DNA of 7,223 bases from Deltaproteobacteria bacterium (GTDB lineage: Bacteria; Desulfobacterota; DSM-4660; Desulfatiglandales; HGW-15), in assembly GCA_019308985.1 (NCBI GenBank), contig JAFDHB010000171.1:1-7223 (forward strand). Reading direction: 5' to 3'. The position numbers were made by a program, and so were the translations under genes. Within the stretch, counting starts at the first letter, position 1, and each line of letters starts with the position of its first letter. Below, piece after piece: positions 1-5,149 of the stretch. The notes beneath the pieces were generated by a model. The model did no database searches and was not told the DNA's origin. It was given only the letters and a program-made list of their open reading frames with translations.

Positions 1-449
1 ATCCTGTAATACCTTCCGGCGACCCGCACATTGCCGCCCTTGACATCAACAAAGTAATCATACCTGCTGAAATGAATAGCCGAATAGCCAGCCGGCGGCT
101 GGAAACTGCCCAGGTATTCCACCGTGAAATCATAGCCCTTGCCGTTGATCTCGTGGGGAGGGCCGGGAAGGTCGGGGCTGGCCTGGCTTGCCAGTTGCGA
201 GGGAGTGTTGATATCCGTCACCGGGTAATTTCCCCGTCCCAGCTCGGCGGCCTCACGGTTTAGGCCGCCCTCGGCCAGGTAGAAGTTCTCCTTGTATGGT
301 ATCTGGTTGGCTGCTATCTGTATGTCCGTGGTGCTGTTGCGTGTTACGGATAGCCCGAGCAGTGTCAGCACCACGAGGACCATGAGGGCTATGATAGTAA
401 TAGCACCTTGCTGGAGATTATCTTCTCTTACCTTGGAGTGCTTTACCAT
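1..449 (-). CDS. pilX: PilX-like minor pilin, partial (C-terminus beyond window)
   Basis: This is the last visible gene of the leftward minor pilin set; 149 residues are seen and the rest lies outside the window. After a 15-residue leader ending QQG comes a hydrophobic helix (about residues 16-34, AITIIALMVLVVLTLLGL). It is followed by SVTRN..TDIQIAANQ and the motif YKENFYLAEGG (residues 52-62). This is the PilX N-terminal pattern: a prepilin-like segment without the glutamate at mature position 5 that FTLIE-type pilins carry. Its paralogue at 4641 shares SVTR and YKEN.YLAE.G. PilX proteins are inner-membrane minor pilins that help prime pilus assembly. The start codon (447-449) lies 16 bp after the pilV stop, which indicates co-transcription. 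The family call is firm; the exact start is less so, because the ribosome binding site is weak. Confidence 0.85.
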   Translation of the reverse strand, partial: MVKHSKVREDNLQQGAITIIALMVLVVLTLLGLSVTRNSTTDIQIAANQIPYKENFYLAEGGLNREAAELGRGNYPVTDINTPSQLASQASPDLPGPPHEINGKGYDFTVEYLGSFQPPAGYSAIHFSRYDYFVDVKGGNVRVAGRYYR

Positions 450-465
450 AAGGTCGGTTCCATCC

Positions 466-930
466 CTATTGTCGGTTGATGCAGGAGGTGAAAGATACCC
501 TGTGCTTGTCCTCATCCCAAGAGACGATTACGGTGATCGTCTTGATGGGCGGGTCGGAGGTTTCGGCCACGTTCCATATGCGGTGAAAGTCGCCCCCGCC
601 CACATCACCGGCCTCCGTGACCCCCCTTTCTTCGTGATCCACCTTTGCCATGGAAGAGAGATCGCTGTTGTTGAAGGGGTTTGAATCCCTGAGATCAGGG
701 TCATCAAAGTCCTTGAGGAGCAGTTCCTCCATCTTGGCCTCGGCCAGGGCCAGGGCGGTCGTTGTCCTGTCGCTCATGGCATTGCCCCTGATGGCGGATA
801 CCTGCATAGAGGCAAGGGCAAGGAGGCCGATTGTCAAGATCGAAATCCCGATCAACACCTCTACAAGGGTAAACCCCGCCACGTCTTTGAAGGACCTGAA
901 AGTTTTGCTCAGCGCGGCATTGCAGTTCAT
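466..930 (-). CDS. pilV: PilV-like minor pilin
   Basis: A 154-residue type IV minor pilin. The leader is 19 residues ending in glycine, followed by FTLVEVLIGISILTIGLLAL: a prepilin peptidase site with Glu at mature position 5 and the hydrophobic alpha-1 helix. The next segment, ASMQVSAIRGN, matches ASMQTAAISGN in the right-hand paralogue (4169). That helix and the closing beta-strand region (ITVIVSWDEDKHRVSFTSC, about residues 132-150) are typical of PilV/GspI-like proteins. I chose the ATG at 930 rather than an upstream one at 1017. It begins one base after the pilW stop, has a GGGA seven bases upstream, and gives a normal leader length. The near-overlap suggests translational coupling to pilW. 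The middle (residues 72-115) is rich in Asp, Asn and Gly and has no counterpart in the paralogue. Confidence 0.88.
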   Translation of the reverse strand: MNCNAALSKTFRSFKDVAGFTLVEVLIGISILTIGLLALASMQVSAIRGNAMSDRTTTALALAEAKMEELLLKDFDDPDLRDSNPFNNSDLSSMAKVDHEERGVTEAGDVGGGDFHRIWNVAETSDPPIKTITVIVSWDEDKHRVSFTSCINRQ

Positions 931-931
931 G

Positions 932-1891
932 TCACAGTCCCATGTTCCTGGTCTTGACAATGGAGTGAAGGATCCTTCTCCTGTAACCATCACCCGGTAC
1001 GTAGCTTCTGTCACCAATGGTGTACCTATTAGAATCCCTGTATCCCCTGATCATCCCGGATGTCCTGGCCACCAGAAAGACTTCTACCGCCCTTATATCA
1101 TTTTCCCTAAAGCCGGCGTCTTCACCGTCAATCCAGTTGCCGGTGGTGAGGAGGTATCGAAACTGAAGGTCATCTATGTTTTCGGCCACGACCTGTGCCC
1201 CTTCGTTGGACCCCAGGTTCTTTCTCCTCAGGCTGGGATGATCCGGATCATCATCCACATAGTAGACGATGACATCGGCCCGGTAGATCCAGTCCCCCTC
1301 TTCATAGGCCTCCTGGAGCATAAAGGGCAGGATCATGTCTCCGGCATCATCCTGCACTTGAAAGAATTCCGCAACGGAAAGGTCCCGCTTTACCAGCAGG
1401 GCGCATTTACCTGAACGCAGGTTGTCGACGTCACGGAGCGAGCCGTCTACGACATTTCCAATAGCCATCTCACCTGAAGTCAATTGCCTGCCCTTCCCGC
1501 TCGATTTGACGATTACGATGAGGTCCGTGTTGTCCTTTACGCCGTCACCTTGCCCCACGATGTTGTTTCTCCCGTATATGAGGGGGCGGATGGATTCCGT
1601 GTCACCGTCCAGATCATCCCAATCCATACTGTAAGAGGCTGAATCAAAATTGGTGTAATAGCCTGCCATCTGTATGTCACGTGTAACCACGTAAAGGGCT
1701 GCCCTTGCGTTTTGCTGGGTAGCAGATACCTGGCTCTGTACCAGGTAGGAATCCTGCTGGGACTTGAAGGTCAAATATATGGCTCCCATCACCACGACGC
1801 CAAGGGCCATTGCCACGAGCGTCTCCAGCAGCGTGAATCCAAAGCGATCCGGCCGGAAAGAATTCAGGTCTTCTACCCTGCCCTTGCGCAT
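932..1891 (-). CDS. pilW: PilW-like minor pilin, long form
   Basis: A 319-residue minor pilin of the PilW type. The 18-residue leader ends in G, followed by FTLLETLVAMALGVVVMGAI with Glu at mature position 5. Then come the family's helix motif QQNARAALYVVTRDIQMAGYY (residues 59-79), VVAENIDDLQFRYL (234-247) and a C-terminal strand VEVFLVARTSG..RGYRD. The end, VKTRNMGL, matches VKCRNLGL in the right-hand paralogue. This copy is about 100 residues longer than that paralogue because of an extra central region (about residues 110-205) between the helix and the AEN motif. A GGGA six bases upstream supports the ATG at 1891; the reading frame continues upstream into fimT, but without pilin features. 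PilW proteins belong to the pseudopilin-like tip or priming complex with FimT, PilV and PilX. The single cysteine is Cys163. Confidence 0.88.
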   Translation of the reverse strand: MRKGRVEDLNSFRPDRFGFTLLETLVAMALGVVVMGAIYLTFKSQQDSYLVQSQVSATQQNARAALYVVTRDIQMAGYYTNFDSASYSMDWDDLDGDTESIRPLIYGRNNIVGQGDGVKDNTDLIVIVKSSGKGRQLTSGEMAIGNVVDGSLRDVDNLRSGKCALLVKRDLSVAEFFQVQDDAGDMILPFMLQEAYEEGDWIYRADVIVYYVDDDPDHPSLRRKNLGSNEGAQVVAENIDDLQFRYLLTTGNWIDGEDAGFRENDIRAVEVFLVARTSGMIRGYRDSNRYTIGDRSYVPGDGYRRRILHSIVKTRNMGL

Positions 1892-1950
1892 GGATATTCC
1901 CGCAATTCTCAGTTTGCTTTTCCCGAGTCTGGACAAGGAAGGGGGCCCTC

Positions 1951-2508
1951 CTATTTCCAGGATGAATCTGACTCGTCCCACTTGAGCAACCGGACGACCC
2001 CGCTGCTCCGGGTCCCTATTCCATAAGTTGCGGTCTCTCTGGAATGTTGAAGATAGACATAGCCGCCGCTGCACGTGCCCCTTGGGTTAAACACGGCGAC
2101 GTTGGAATTGTATGTGACATTGTCGCCGAAGGTCGTGCCGATGGGGACCGTGGCATTCCCATGGCCGAAACTGATCCCGCTTTCATAGTCGGACAGGTTT
2201 ACCCTCCTGACGATGGTCTCGTCCCCATCCTTCCAATCGTCGTCCCCACCATCTCCCGAGCAGACGGTGTAAGTGCCAGAGGGTACGTCAAACACAATGG
2301 CCCAGTCGGCACGGTCTTTGACCGCGCCCATCTTGGCCAGTTGGATGTTGGAGTAAAGCTCTGTTGCCGCGGTCCTCAACCTGTACCCCGGAAGCCAGCG
2401 GGTGAGACCGGGGACGGCGATGGCGGCCAGTATGCCAAAGATGATCATGGTCACTATCAGTTCTATAAGGGTGAAGCCGGTTTTCTCCCCGGCGGAGAAA
2501 GGGTTCAT
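1951..2508 (-). CDS. fimT: FimT/GspH-type minor pilin
   Basis: A 185-residue minor pilin and the first gene of the leftward set. The leader is MNPFSAGEKTG, then FTLIELIVTMIIFGILAAIAVPGL (processing after Gly11, Glu at mature position 5). YRLRTAATELYSNIQLAKMGAV follows, the GspH/FimT helix pattern, and the C-terminal part has GGYVYLQ and TYGIGTRSSGVVRLLKW. The rightward copy at 2889 aligns along its whole length (YRL..AA.(D/E)LYSN.Q.AK.GA.K; GYVYL; TYGIGT.S.(A/S)GV). Family members sit in the minor pilin complex at the pilus tip; some FimT proteins in other bacteria bind DNA, but nothing here shows that. An AGGAAGG lies four bases before the ATG. Cys83 and Cys146 could form a disulfide; both are absent from the paralogue. 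A 59-bp gap separates it from pilW. Confidence 0.9.
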   Translation of the reverse strand: MNPFSAGEKTGFTLIELIVTMIIFGILAAIAVPGLTRWLPGYRLRTAATELYSNIQLAKMGAVKDRADWAIVFDVPSGTYTVCSGDGGDDDWKDGDETIVRRVNLSDYESGISFGHGNATVPIGTTFGDNVTYNSNVAVFNPRGTCSGGYVYLQHSRETATYGIGTRSSGVVRLLKWDESDSSWK

Positions 2509-2512
2509 TTGA

Positions 2513-2519
2513 CCTTCCT
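2513..2519 (-). promoter_or_regulatory. Ribosome binding site of leftward fimT
   Basis: Reads AGGAAGG on the minus strand, four bases before the ATG at 2508. It is a good Shine-Dalgarno match and fixes the start of the leftward fimT-like gene. Confidence 0.65.
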
Positions 2520-2582
2520 CTTGAGATTTATGGCTTGGCTTTCCAGGACCGCCAAGAGCTAGATTACAGCAGCGGCCGGAAA

Positions 2583-2611
2583 ATTCAACAAGAAAAAGCC
2601 TATAGGGTCAA
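2583..2611 (-). promoter_or_regulatory. Possible sigma-70-type promoter for the leftward pilin set
   Basis: On the minus strand TTGACC (2611-2606) and TTGAAT (2588-2583) are separated by exactly 17 bases. They match the -35 consensus at five of six positions and the -10 consensus at four of six. The implied start near 2576 would give a leader of about 70 bases before fimT. I found no sigma-54 element facing left, so this is the best visible candidate, but a match of this quality can arise by chance. Confidence 0.3.
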
Positions 2612-2630
2612 ATAGTTAGGCACATTTCTT

Positions 2631-2650
2631 GGGTGGTCGTCCGCCTTTTT
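2631..2650 (+). terminator. Small hairpin followed by T5, possible weak terminator
   Basis: GGTGG (2632-2636) pairs with CCGCC (2641-2645) around a TCGT loop, with one G-U pair, possibly extended by a G-U pair at 2631/2646. Five T residues follow (2646-2650). It is oriented rightward, upstream of the sigma-54 promoter, so it could insulate the right-hand set from read-through. The stem is short for an intrinsic terminator, so the call is tentative. Confidence 0.25.
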
Positions 2651-2671
2651 GCAGTCCGTATCATTCCACAA

Positions 2672-2684
2672 AATCAAGAGATTG
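2672..2684 (+). promoter_or_regulatory. Possible IHF binding site
   Basis: AATCAAGAGATTG fits the IHF consensus WATCAANNNNTTR at every defined position. IHF often assists sigma-54 promoters by bending DNA, but usually from between the activator site and the promoter. Here it lies about 140 bp upstream of the promoter and outside the inverted repeat, so its role is doubtful. Confidence 0.3.
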
Positions 2685-2714
2685 CCGAGGGAGATAGATC
2701 ATTGGACGGGAAAC

Positions 2715-2731
2715 TGTAAAGAATGTTTACA
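2715..2731. promoter_or_regulatory. Inverted repeat TGTAAA-N5-TTTACA, candidate activator site
   Basis: A perfect 6-bp inverted repeat with a 5-bp spacer, centred at 2723. That is about 105 bp upstream of the GG of the sigma-54 element and about 130 bp upstream of the expected transcription start, in the usual range for enhancer-binding activators. Which regulator binds is unknown; a PilR-like response regulator is a reasonable guess from the pilin context. Confidence 0.4.
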
Positions 2732-2826
2732 TCTGGCAAAATACTTAACAGCACATGAAAAATTCCCTTCCTTGCAAAAAAGATAAATATTTAGAAAAGA
2801 CAACATGTTAGGGGTCATTGATCTGA

Positions 2827-2842
2827 TGGCACAAGTCTTGCT
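2827..2842 (+). promoter_or_regulatory. Sigma-54 (RpoN) promoter for the rightward pilin set
   Basis: TGGCACAAGTCTTGCT matches the sigma-54 consensus TGGCAC-N5-TTGCW at every defined base, with the GG and GC doublets ten bases apart. Transcription should begin near 2853, leaving a leader of roughly 36 bases before the fimT-like ATG at 2889. Sigma-54 with a PilR-type activator controls pilin genes in several bacteria, so both position and class fit. No second element of this kind was found facing left. Confidence 0.8.
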
Positions 2843-2888
2843 GTAAGAATACCTGTCAGAGAATGGAAAAAACATATGGGAGACTGAT

Positions 2889-3467
2889 ATGAGACTTTCC
2901 CGGATGAAAGGAAAGGATGCACAAGGATTTTCCCTGCTGGAGCTGGTTGCCCTTGTATGCATCTTCGGAATCCTGGCAGCCATTGCAATTCCCGGATATA
3001 CCAGCTGGGTGCCGGATTACAGGCTCAAGAGGGCGGCTAGAGATCTCTATTCTAACCTCCAAAGGGCAAAGGTCGGAGCAATAAAGAACAACGAGTACTG
3101 GGGAGTCTTCTTTGATAAAGCAAGCGCCAGCTACTCCATCTACTCCCTTGGTCCCAACCGGCAGTGGGACAACGGCGGGGGCGATGACCAGATTCAGAAC
3201 ATTACGGTGAATCTATCCGAGTATGAGGGCGTGGATTTCGGATGGGGCGATGCCACAAAAGATATTGAGGGGAACCCCTTTGGGGCCGGAGACGAGATCA
3301 CCTATGCAAGCCCGAGCAACGTGGTGGTCTTCACCTACCGCGGCACGGTCGTCAATCCCGGGTATGTTTACCTCAAGAACAGCAAGGGTTCGACCTATGG
3401 GATAGGTACCCCAAGCCCGGCAGGCGTAATAATCATGAGAAGATATGACGGCAGCACATGGCAATAG
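2889..3467 (+). CDS. fimT: FimT/GspH-type minor pilin, second copy
   Basis: A 192-residue minor pilin opening the rightward set. The leader is 13 residues ending in G, then FSLLELVALVCIFGILAAIAIPGY (Glu at mature position 5). YRLKRAARDLYSNLQRAKVGAI follows, a GspH/FimT helix, and near the C-terminus GYVYLKNS and TYGIGTPSPAGV. The whole length aligns with the leftward copy (1951-2508). A GGGAG six bases upstream supports the ATG at 2889; Met6 is an alternative start. Residues 93-100 (WDNGGGDD) form a Gly/Asp loop similar in place to SGDGGDDD in the paralogue. The only cysteine is in the membrane helix, so the disulfide possible in the left copy cannot form here. It lies just downstream of the sigma-54 promoter and is followed by pilW after 34 bp. 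Confidence 0.9.
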   Translation: MRLSRMKGKDAQGFSLLELVALVCIFGILAAIAIPGYTSWVPDYRLKRAARDLYSNLQRAKVGAIKNNEYWGVFFDKASASYSIYSLGPNRQWDNGGGDDQIQNITVNLSEYEGVDFGWGDATKDIEGNPFGAGDEITYASPSNVVVFTYRGTVVNPGYVYLKNSKGSTYGIGTPSPAGVIIMRRYDGSTWQ

Positions 3468-3501
3468 CAACAACCAAAATAGATGCAGAGGGATTGCGAG
3501 G

Positions 3502-4155
3502 ATGAGAGGAAGACAAGGATTCACGTTGATCGAGCTTCTGGTGGCAATGGCCATGGCCGGTATAGTCATGGGATCCATATTCTCGGTCTACTATTCCCAA
3601 CAGAAATCATACGTCGTACAGGAAGAGATGTCCGGCATGCAGCAGAACTTGAGAGCAGCACTGTATCTCATGGCAAAGGAGATAAGGATGGCGGGCTGCG
3701 ATCCCACCGGCATGGCCGGTGCAGGAATTACCACAGCGGGCACGAATACCATTTCATTCACTATGGACTTGAGGGGGAAGGACATTGATGATCCCCCTGA
3801 CGGGGACACGGCGGACCTGAATGAGAGTATTACCTATGCCCTATATGACTTCGGCGGGGACGGTGACATGGACCTTGGCAGAGACATAGGCAGCGGAAAT
3901 TCTCCGGTGGCGGAAAATATTGACGTGATCAACTTCGTCTACCTTGACAGGGATGGGAACCCCACGGCCAGCCTTTCCCGGATAAGAACAGTGCAAATCA
4001 CCATAGTCGCAAGGACGGGCAGAAACATACGCGGTTACACTGACAACAATACTTACACCAACCTGCAAGGAGCCACCATTTTCGGTCCCGCAGGGGACAA
4101 TGTCCGCCGTATTCGTCTTGCGACCAATGTCAAGTGCAGGAACCTGGGTCTCTAG
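3502..4155 (+). CDS. pilW: PilW-like minor pilin, short form
   Basis: A 217-residue PilW-type minor pilin. The leader is only MRGRQG, then FTLIELLVAMAMAGIVMGSI (Glu at mature position 5). The family segment QQNLRAALYLMAKEIRMAGCDPTG (47-70) follows, then ITYALYDFGGDGDMDLGRD (110-128), PVAENIDVINFVYLDRDGNP (135-154) and a strand VQITIVARTGRNIRGYTDNNTY. It ends VKCRNLGL. The Asp/Gly loop at 116-128 looks like a calcium-binding loop; that is inference from spacing of acidic residues. Cys66 and Cys212 could pair. I chose the ATG at 3502 because it gives a normal prepilin leader; the frame is open back to an ATG at 3445 that overlaps fimT, and a longer leader cannot be ruled out. The protein lacks the roughly 100-residue central region of the leftward PilW. 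Confidence 0.88.
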   Translation: MRGRQGFTLIELLVAMAMAGIVMGSIFSVYYSQQKSYVVQEEMSGMQQNLRAALYLMAKEIRMAGCDPTGMAGAGITTAGTNTISFTMDLRGKDIDDPPDGDTADLNESITYALYDFGGDGDMDLGRDIGSGNSPVAENIDVINFVYLDRDGNPTASLSRIRTVQITIVARTGRNIRGYTDNNTYTNLQGATIFGPAGDNVRRIRLATNVKCRNLGL

Positions 4156-4159
4156 GAGG
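4154..4159 (+). promoter_or_regulatory. Strong ribosome binding site of rightward pilV
   Basis: AGGAGG, nine bases before the ATG at 4169, overlaps the pilW stop codon (4153-4155). It fixes the pilV start and suggests that translation of pilW and pilV is coupled. Confidence 0.75.
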
Positions 4160-4168
4160 GAGGAAAGG

Positions 4169-4573
4169 ATGGTGAAGGAAAACCTGGAGAGGAGAGAGAA
4201 CGGATTTACGCTCTTGGAGGTGCTGGTGGCCATATCCATCCTGGCGGTGGGTCTCTTGGCCGTAGCCTCCATGCAGACGGCGGCAATCAGCGGTAATCAA
4301 CTCGGTTACCGCTACACCGAGTCTGGAACGCTGGCCCAGGACCGGCTCGAATGGCTCATGGCACAACCCTATACGAGTGCGGCCCTGAGCGTGGGAACGG
4401 ACAAGGGAGATCCCATCGGAGGAGCCCCTTCGGGATATACCATTACCTATGACGTGGCAAATGCAGGAGGAGGGATCAACGCCCTGGTCGTAACCGTCAA
4501 GGTCACCTTGGTGGAAAGGGGTGTCACAAGGGTCACCCAGCTCACTTGCCTCAGGCCGCAGCTCCTGTCATAG
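4169..4573 (+). CDS. pilV: PilV-like minor pilin, second copy
   Basis: A 134-residue minor pilin. The leader is MVKENLERRENG, then FTLLEVLVAISILAVGLLAV with Glu at mature position 5. ASMQTAAISGNQLGYRYTESGTLAQDRLEWL follows, the PilV-type extended helix. The C-terminal strands are SGYTITYDVANAG and INALVVTVKVTLVERGVTRVTQLTC. The leftward paralogue shares the ASMQ..AI.GN block and the closing T..TC / FTSC end, but has a longer Asp-rich centre. The very strong AGGAGG before the ATG decides the start over the ATG at 4100 that lies inside pilW. It follows pilW by 13 bp and precedes pilX by 67 bp, so all four genes appear to be one operon. Expected location is the inner membrane, then the pilus tip complex after PilD-type processing. 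Confidence 0.88.
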   Translation: MVKENLERRENGFTLLEVLVAISILAVGLLAVASMQTAAISGNQLGYRYTESGTLAQDRLEWLMAQPYTSAALSVGTDKGDPIGGAPSGYTITYDVANAGGGINALVVTVKVTLVERGVTRVTQLTCLRPQLLS

Positions 4574-4640
4574 GCGGACCGTGAACATGGCTATGTTTGT
4601 CAGGTCACAAGAACGAACCATGAGGGAGAAAGGGATCAGC

Positions 4641-5132
4641 ATGAAGACTAAGACAGGCATCAAGGGCCAGGAGGGGTCTGTTTTGATCGTGGCGCTTCTC
4701 ATACTGGTATTGCTGACCTTGATAGGGATATCGGTCACCAGGACCACTGAGGTGGAAATCAATATAGCGGGCAACGAGAAGCTATACAAGGAAAACCTGT
4801 ATTTGGCAGAAGCGGGCGCCATGGAGTGCGCCCAGAGAATGCAGGAGGCTGCCGAGCTGAGCCCAGCGATCCAGTCCTGGTTGAAGGGTCTTGGGACCGT
4901 CTCTGATACCGATATTCGGAGTGATGCCTACTGGACGGCCAACGGCCAGGTGAGCTCGATGGATCCAAACACCCGCTATCTGGCGGTAGAAGAGGGTGTT
5001 TCCACTGACTCTTCGCTGGACATGACGAAGACCAGGCTGCATTCCTATGCCATTTACGGCCGCAAGTATAACCCTTCGAGGCCTGATCAGGGCTTGTCCA
5101 TTGTCAAGATAGGCTTCAAGAAGGCCTTCTAA
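4641..5132 (+). CDS. pilX: PilX-like minor pilin, second copy
   Basis: A 163-residue PilX-type minor pilin. A 12-residue leader ending QEG precedes SVLIVALLILVLLTLIGISV (residues 13-32). Then come TRTTEVEINIAGNEKLYK and ENLYLAEAGAMECAQRM (51-67). The lack of Glu at mature position 5 and the SVTR / AGN / YLAEAG signature are typical of the PilX N-terminal family. It is matched closely by the leftward copy (QQGAITIIAL; YKENFYLAEGG). The C-terminal half (IRSDAYWTANG, TRYLAVEEG, LHSYAIYGR, IVKIGFKKAF) forms the globular part. I chose the ATG at 4641 because AGGGA lies five bases upstream; the same frame is open from 4521, with in-frame ATGs at 4587 and 4620 that lack good ribosome binding sites. 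PilX in model species works with the other minor pilins and PilY1 in pilus priming. Confidence 0.87.
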   Translation: MKTKTGIKGQEGSVLIVALLILVLLTLIGISVTRTTEVEINIAGNEKLYKENLYLAEAGAMECAQRMQEAAELSPAIQSWLKGLGTVSDTDIRSDAYWTANGQVSSMDPNTRYLAVEEGVSTDSSLDMTKTRLHSYAIYGRKYNPSRPDQGLSIVKIGFKKAF

Positions 5133-5134
5133 AT

Positions 5135-5141
5135 AGGGGAG
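5135..5141 (+). promoter_or_regulatory. Ribosome binding site of the Calx-beta gene
   Basis: AGGGGAG lies eight bases before the ATG at 5150, just after the pilX stop. A competing site, AGGAG at 5198-5202, precedes an in-frame ATG at 5207, so the start of the Calx-beta gene is not settled. Confidence 0.45.
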
Positions 5142-5149
5142 ATATCCAT

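Larger units (their letters stand above)
2509..2888. other. Divergent intergenic control region
   Basis: 380 bp lie between the two fimT-like start codons with no credible gene. The stretch is AT-richer than the flanking genes, especially 2710-2815. It holds a sigma-54 promoter facing right, an upstream inverted repeat, an IHF-consensus match, a sigma-70-like candidate facing left and a small hairpin followed by T5; each is listed separately. I looked for a GEMM-type cyclic-di-GMP riboswitch, known upstream of pilus genes in Geobacter relatives, and did not recognise one. Confidence 0.85.

Noticed and set aside
650..1414. 254-residue open frame on the plus strand
   Set aside because: It lies opposite pilV and pilW, has no recognisable domain or good ribosome binding site, and its length follows from codon bias of the real genes on the other strand.
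2044..2562. 172-residue open frame on the plus strand
   Set aside because: It is antisense to the leftward fimT, whose pilin motifs are unmistakable; the translated product shows nothing recognisable.
2618..2633. Second sigma-54-like element, AGGCACATTTCTTGGG
   Set aside because: The essential GC at -12 is GG here and the first base is also off; it lies over 250 bp from the gene, and a perfect element is present closer.
2509..2888. GEMM (cyclic-di-GMP) riboswitch upstream of either pilin set
   Set aside because: I could not find the characteristic conserved core or the paired stems; the predicted leader of the right-hand transcript (about 36 bases) is also too short to hold one.
2699..2983. 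94-residue open frame on the minus strand across the spacer and the right fimT start
   Set aside because: It overlaps the sigma-54 promoter and the fimT leader, with no sign of a domain, so it is most likely chance.
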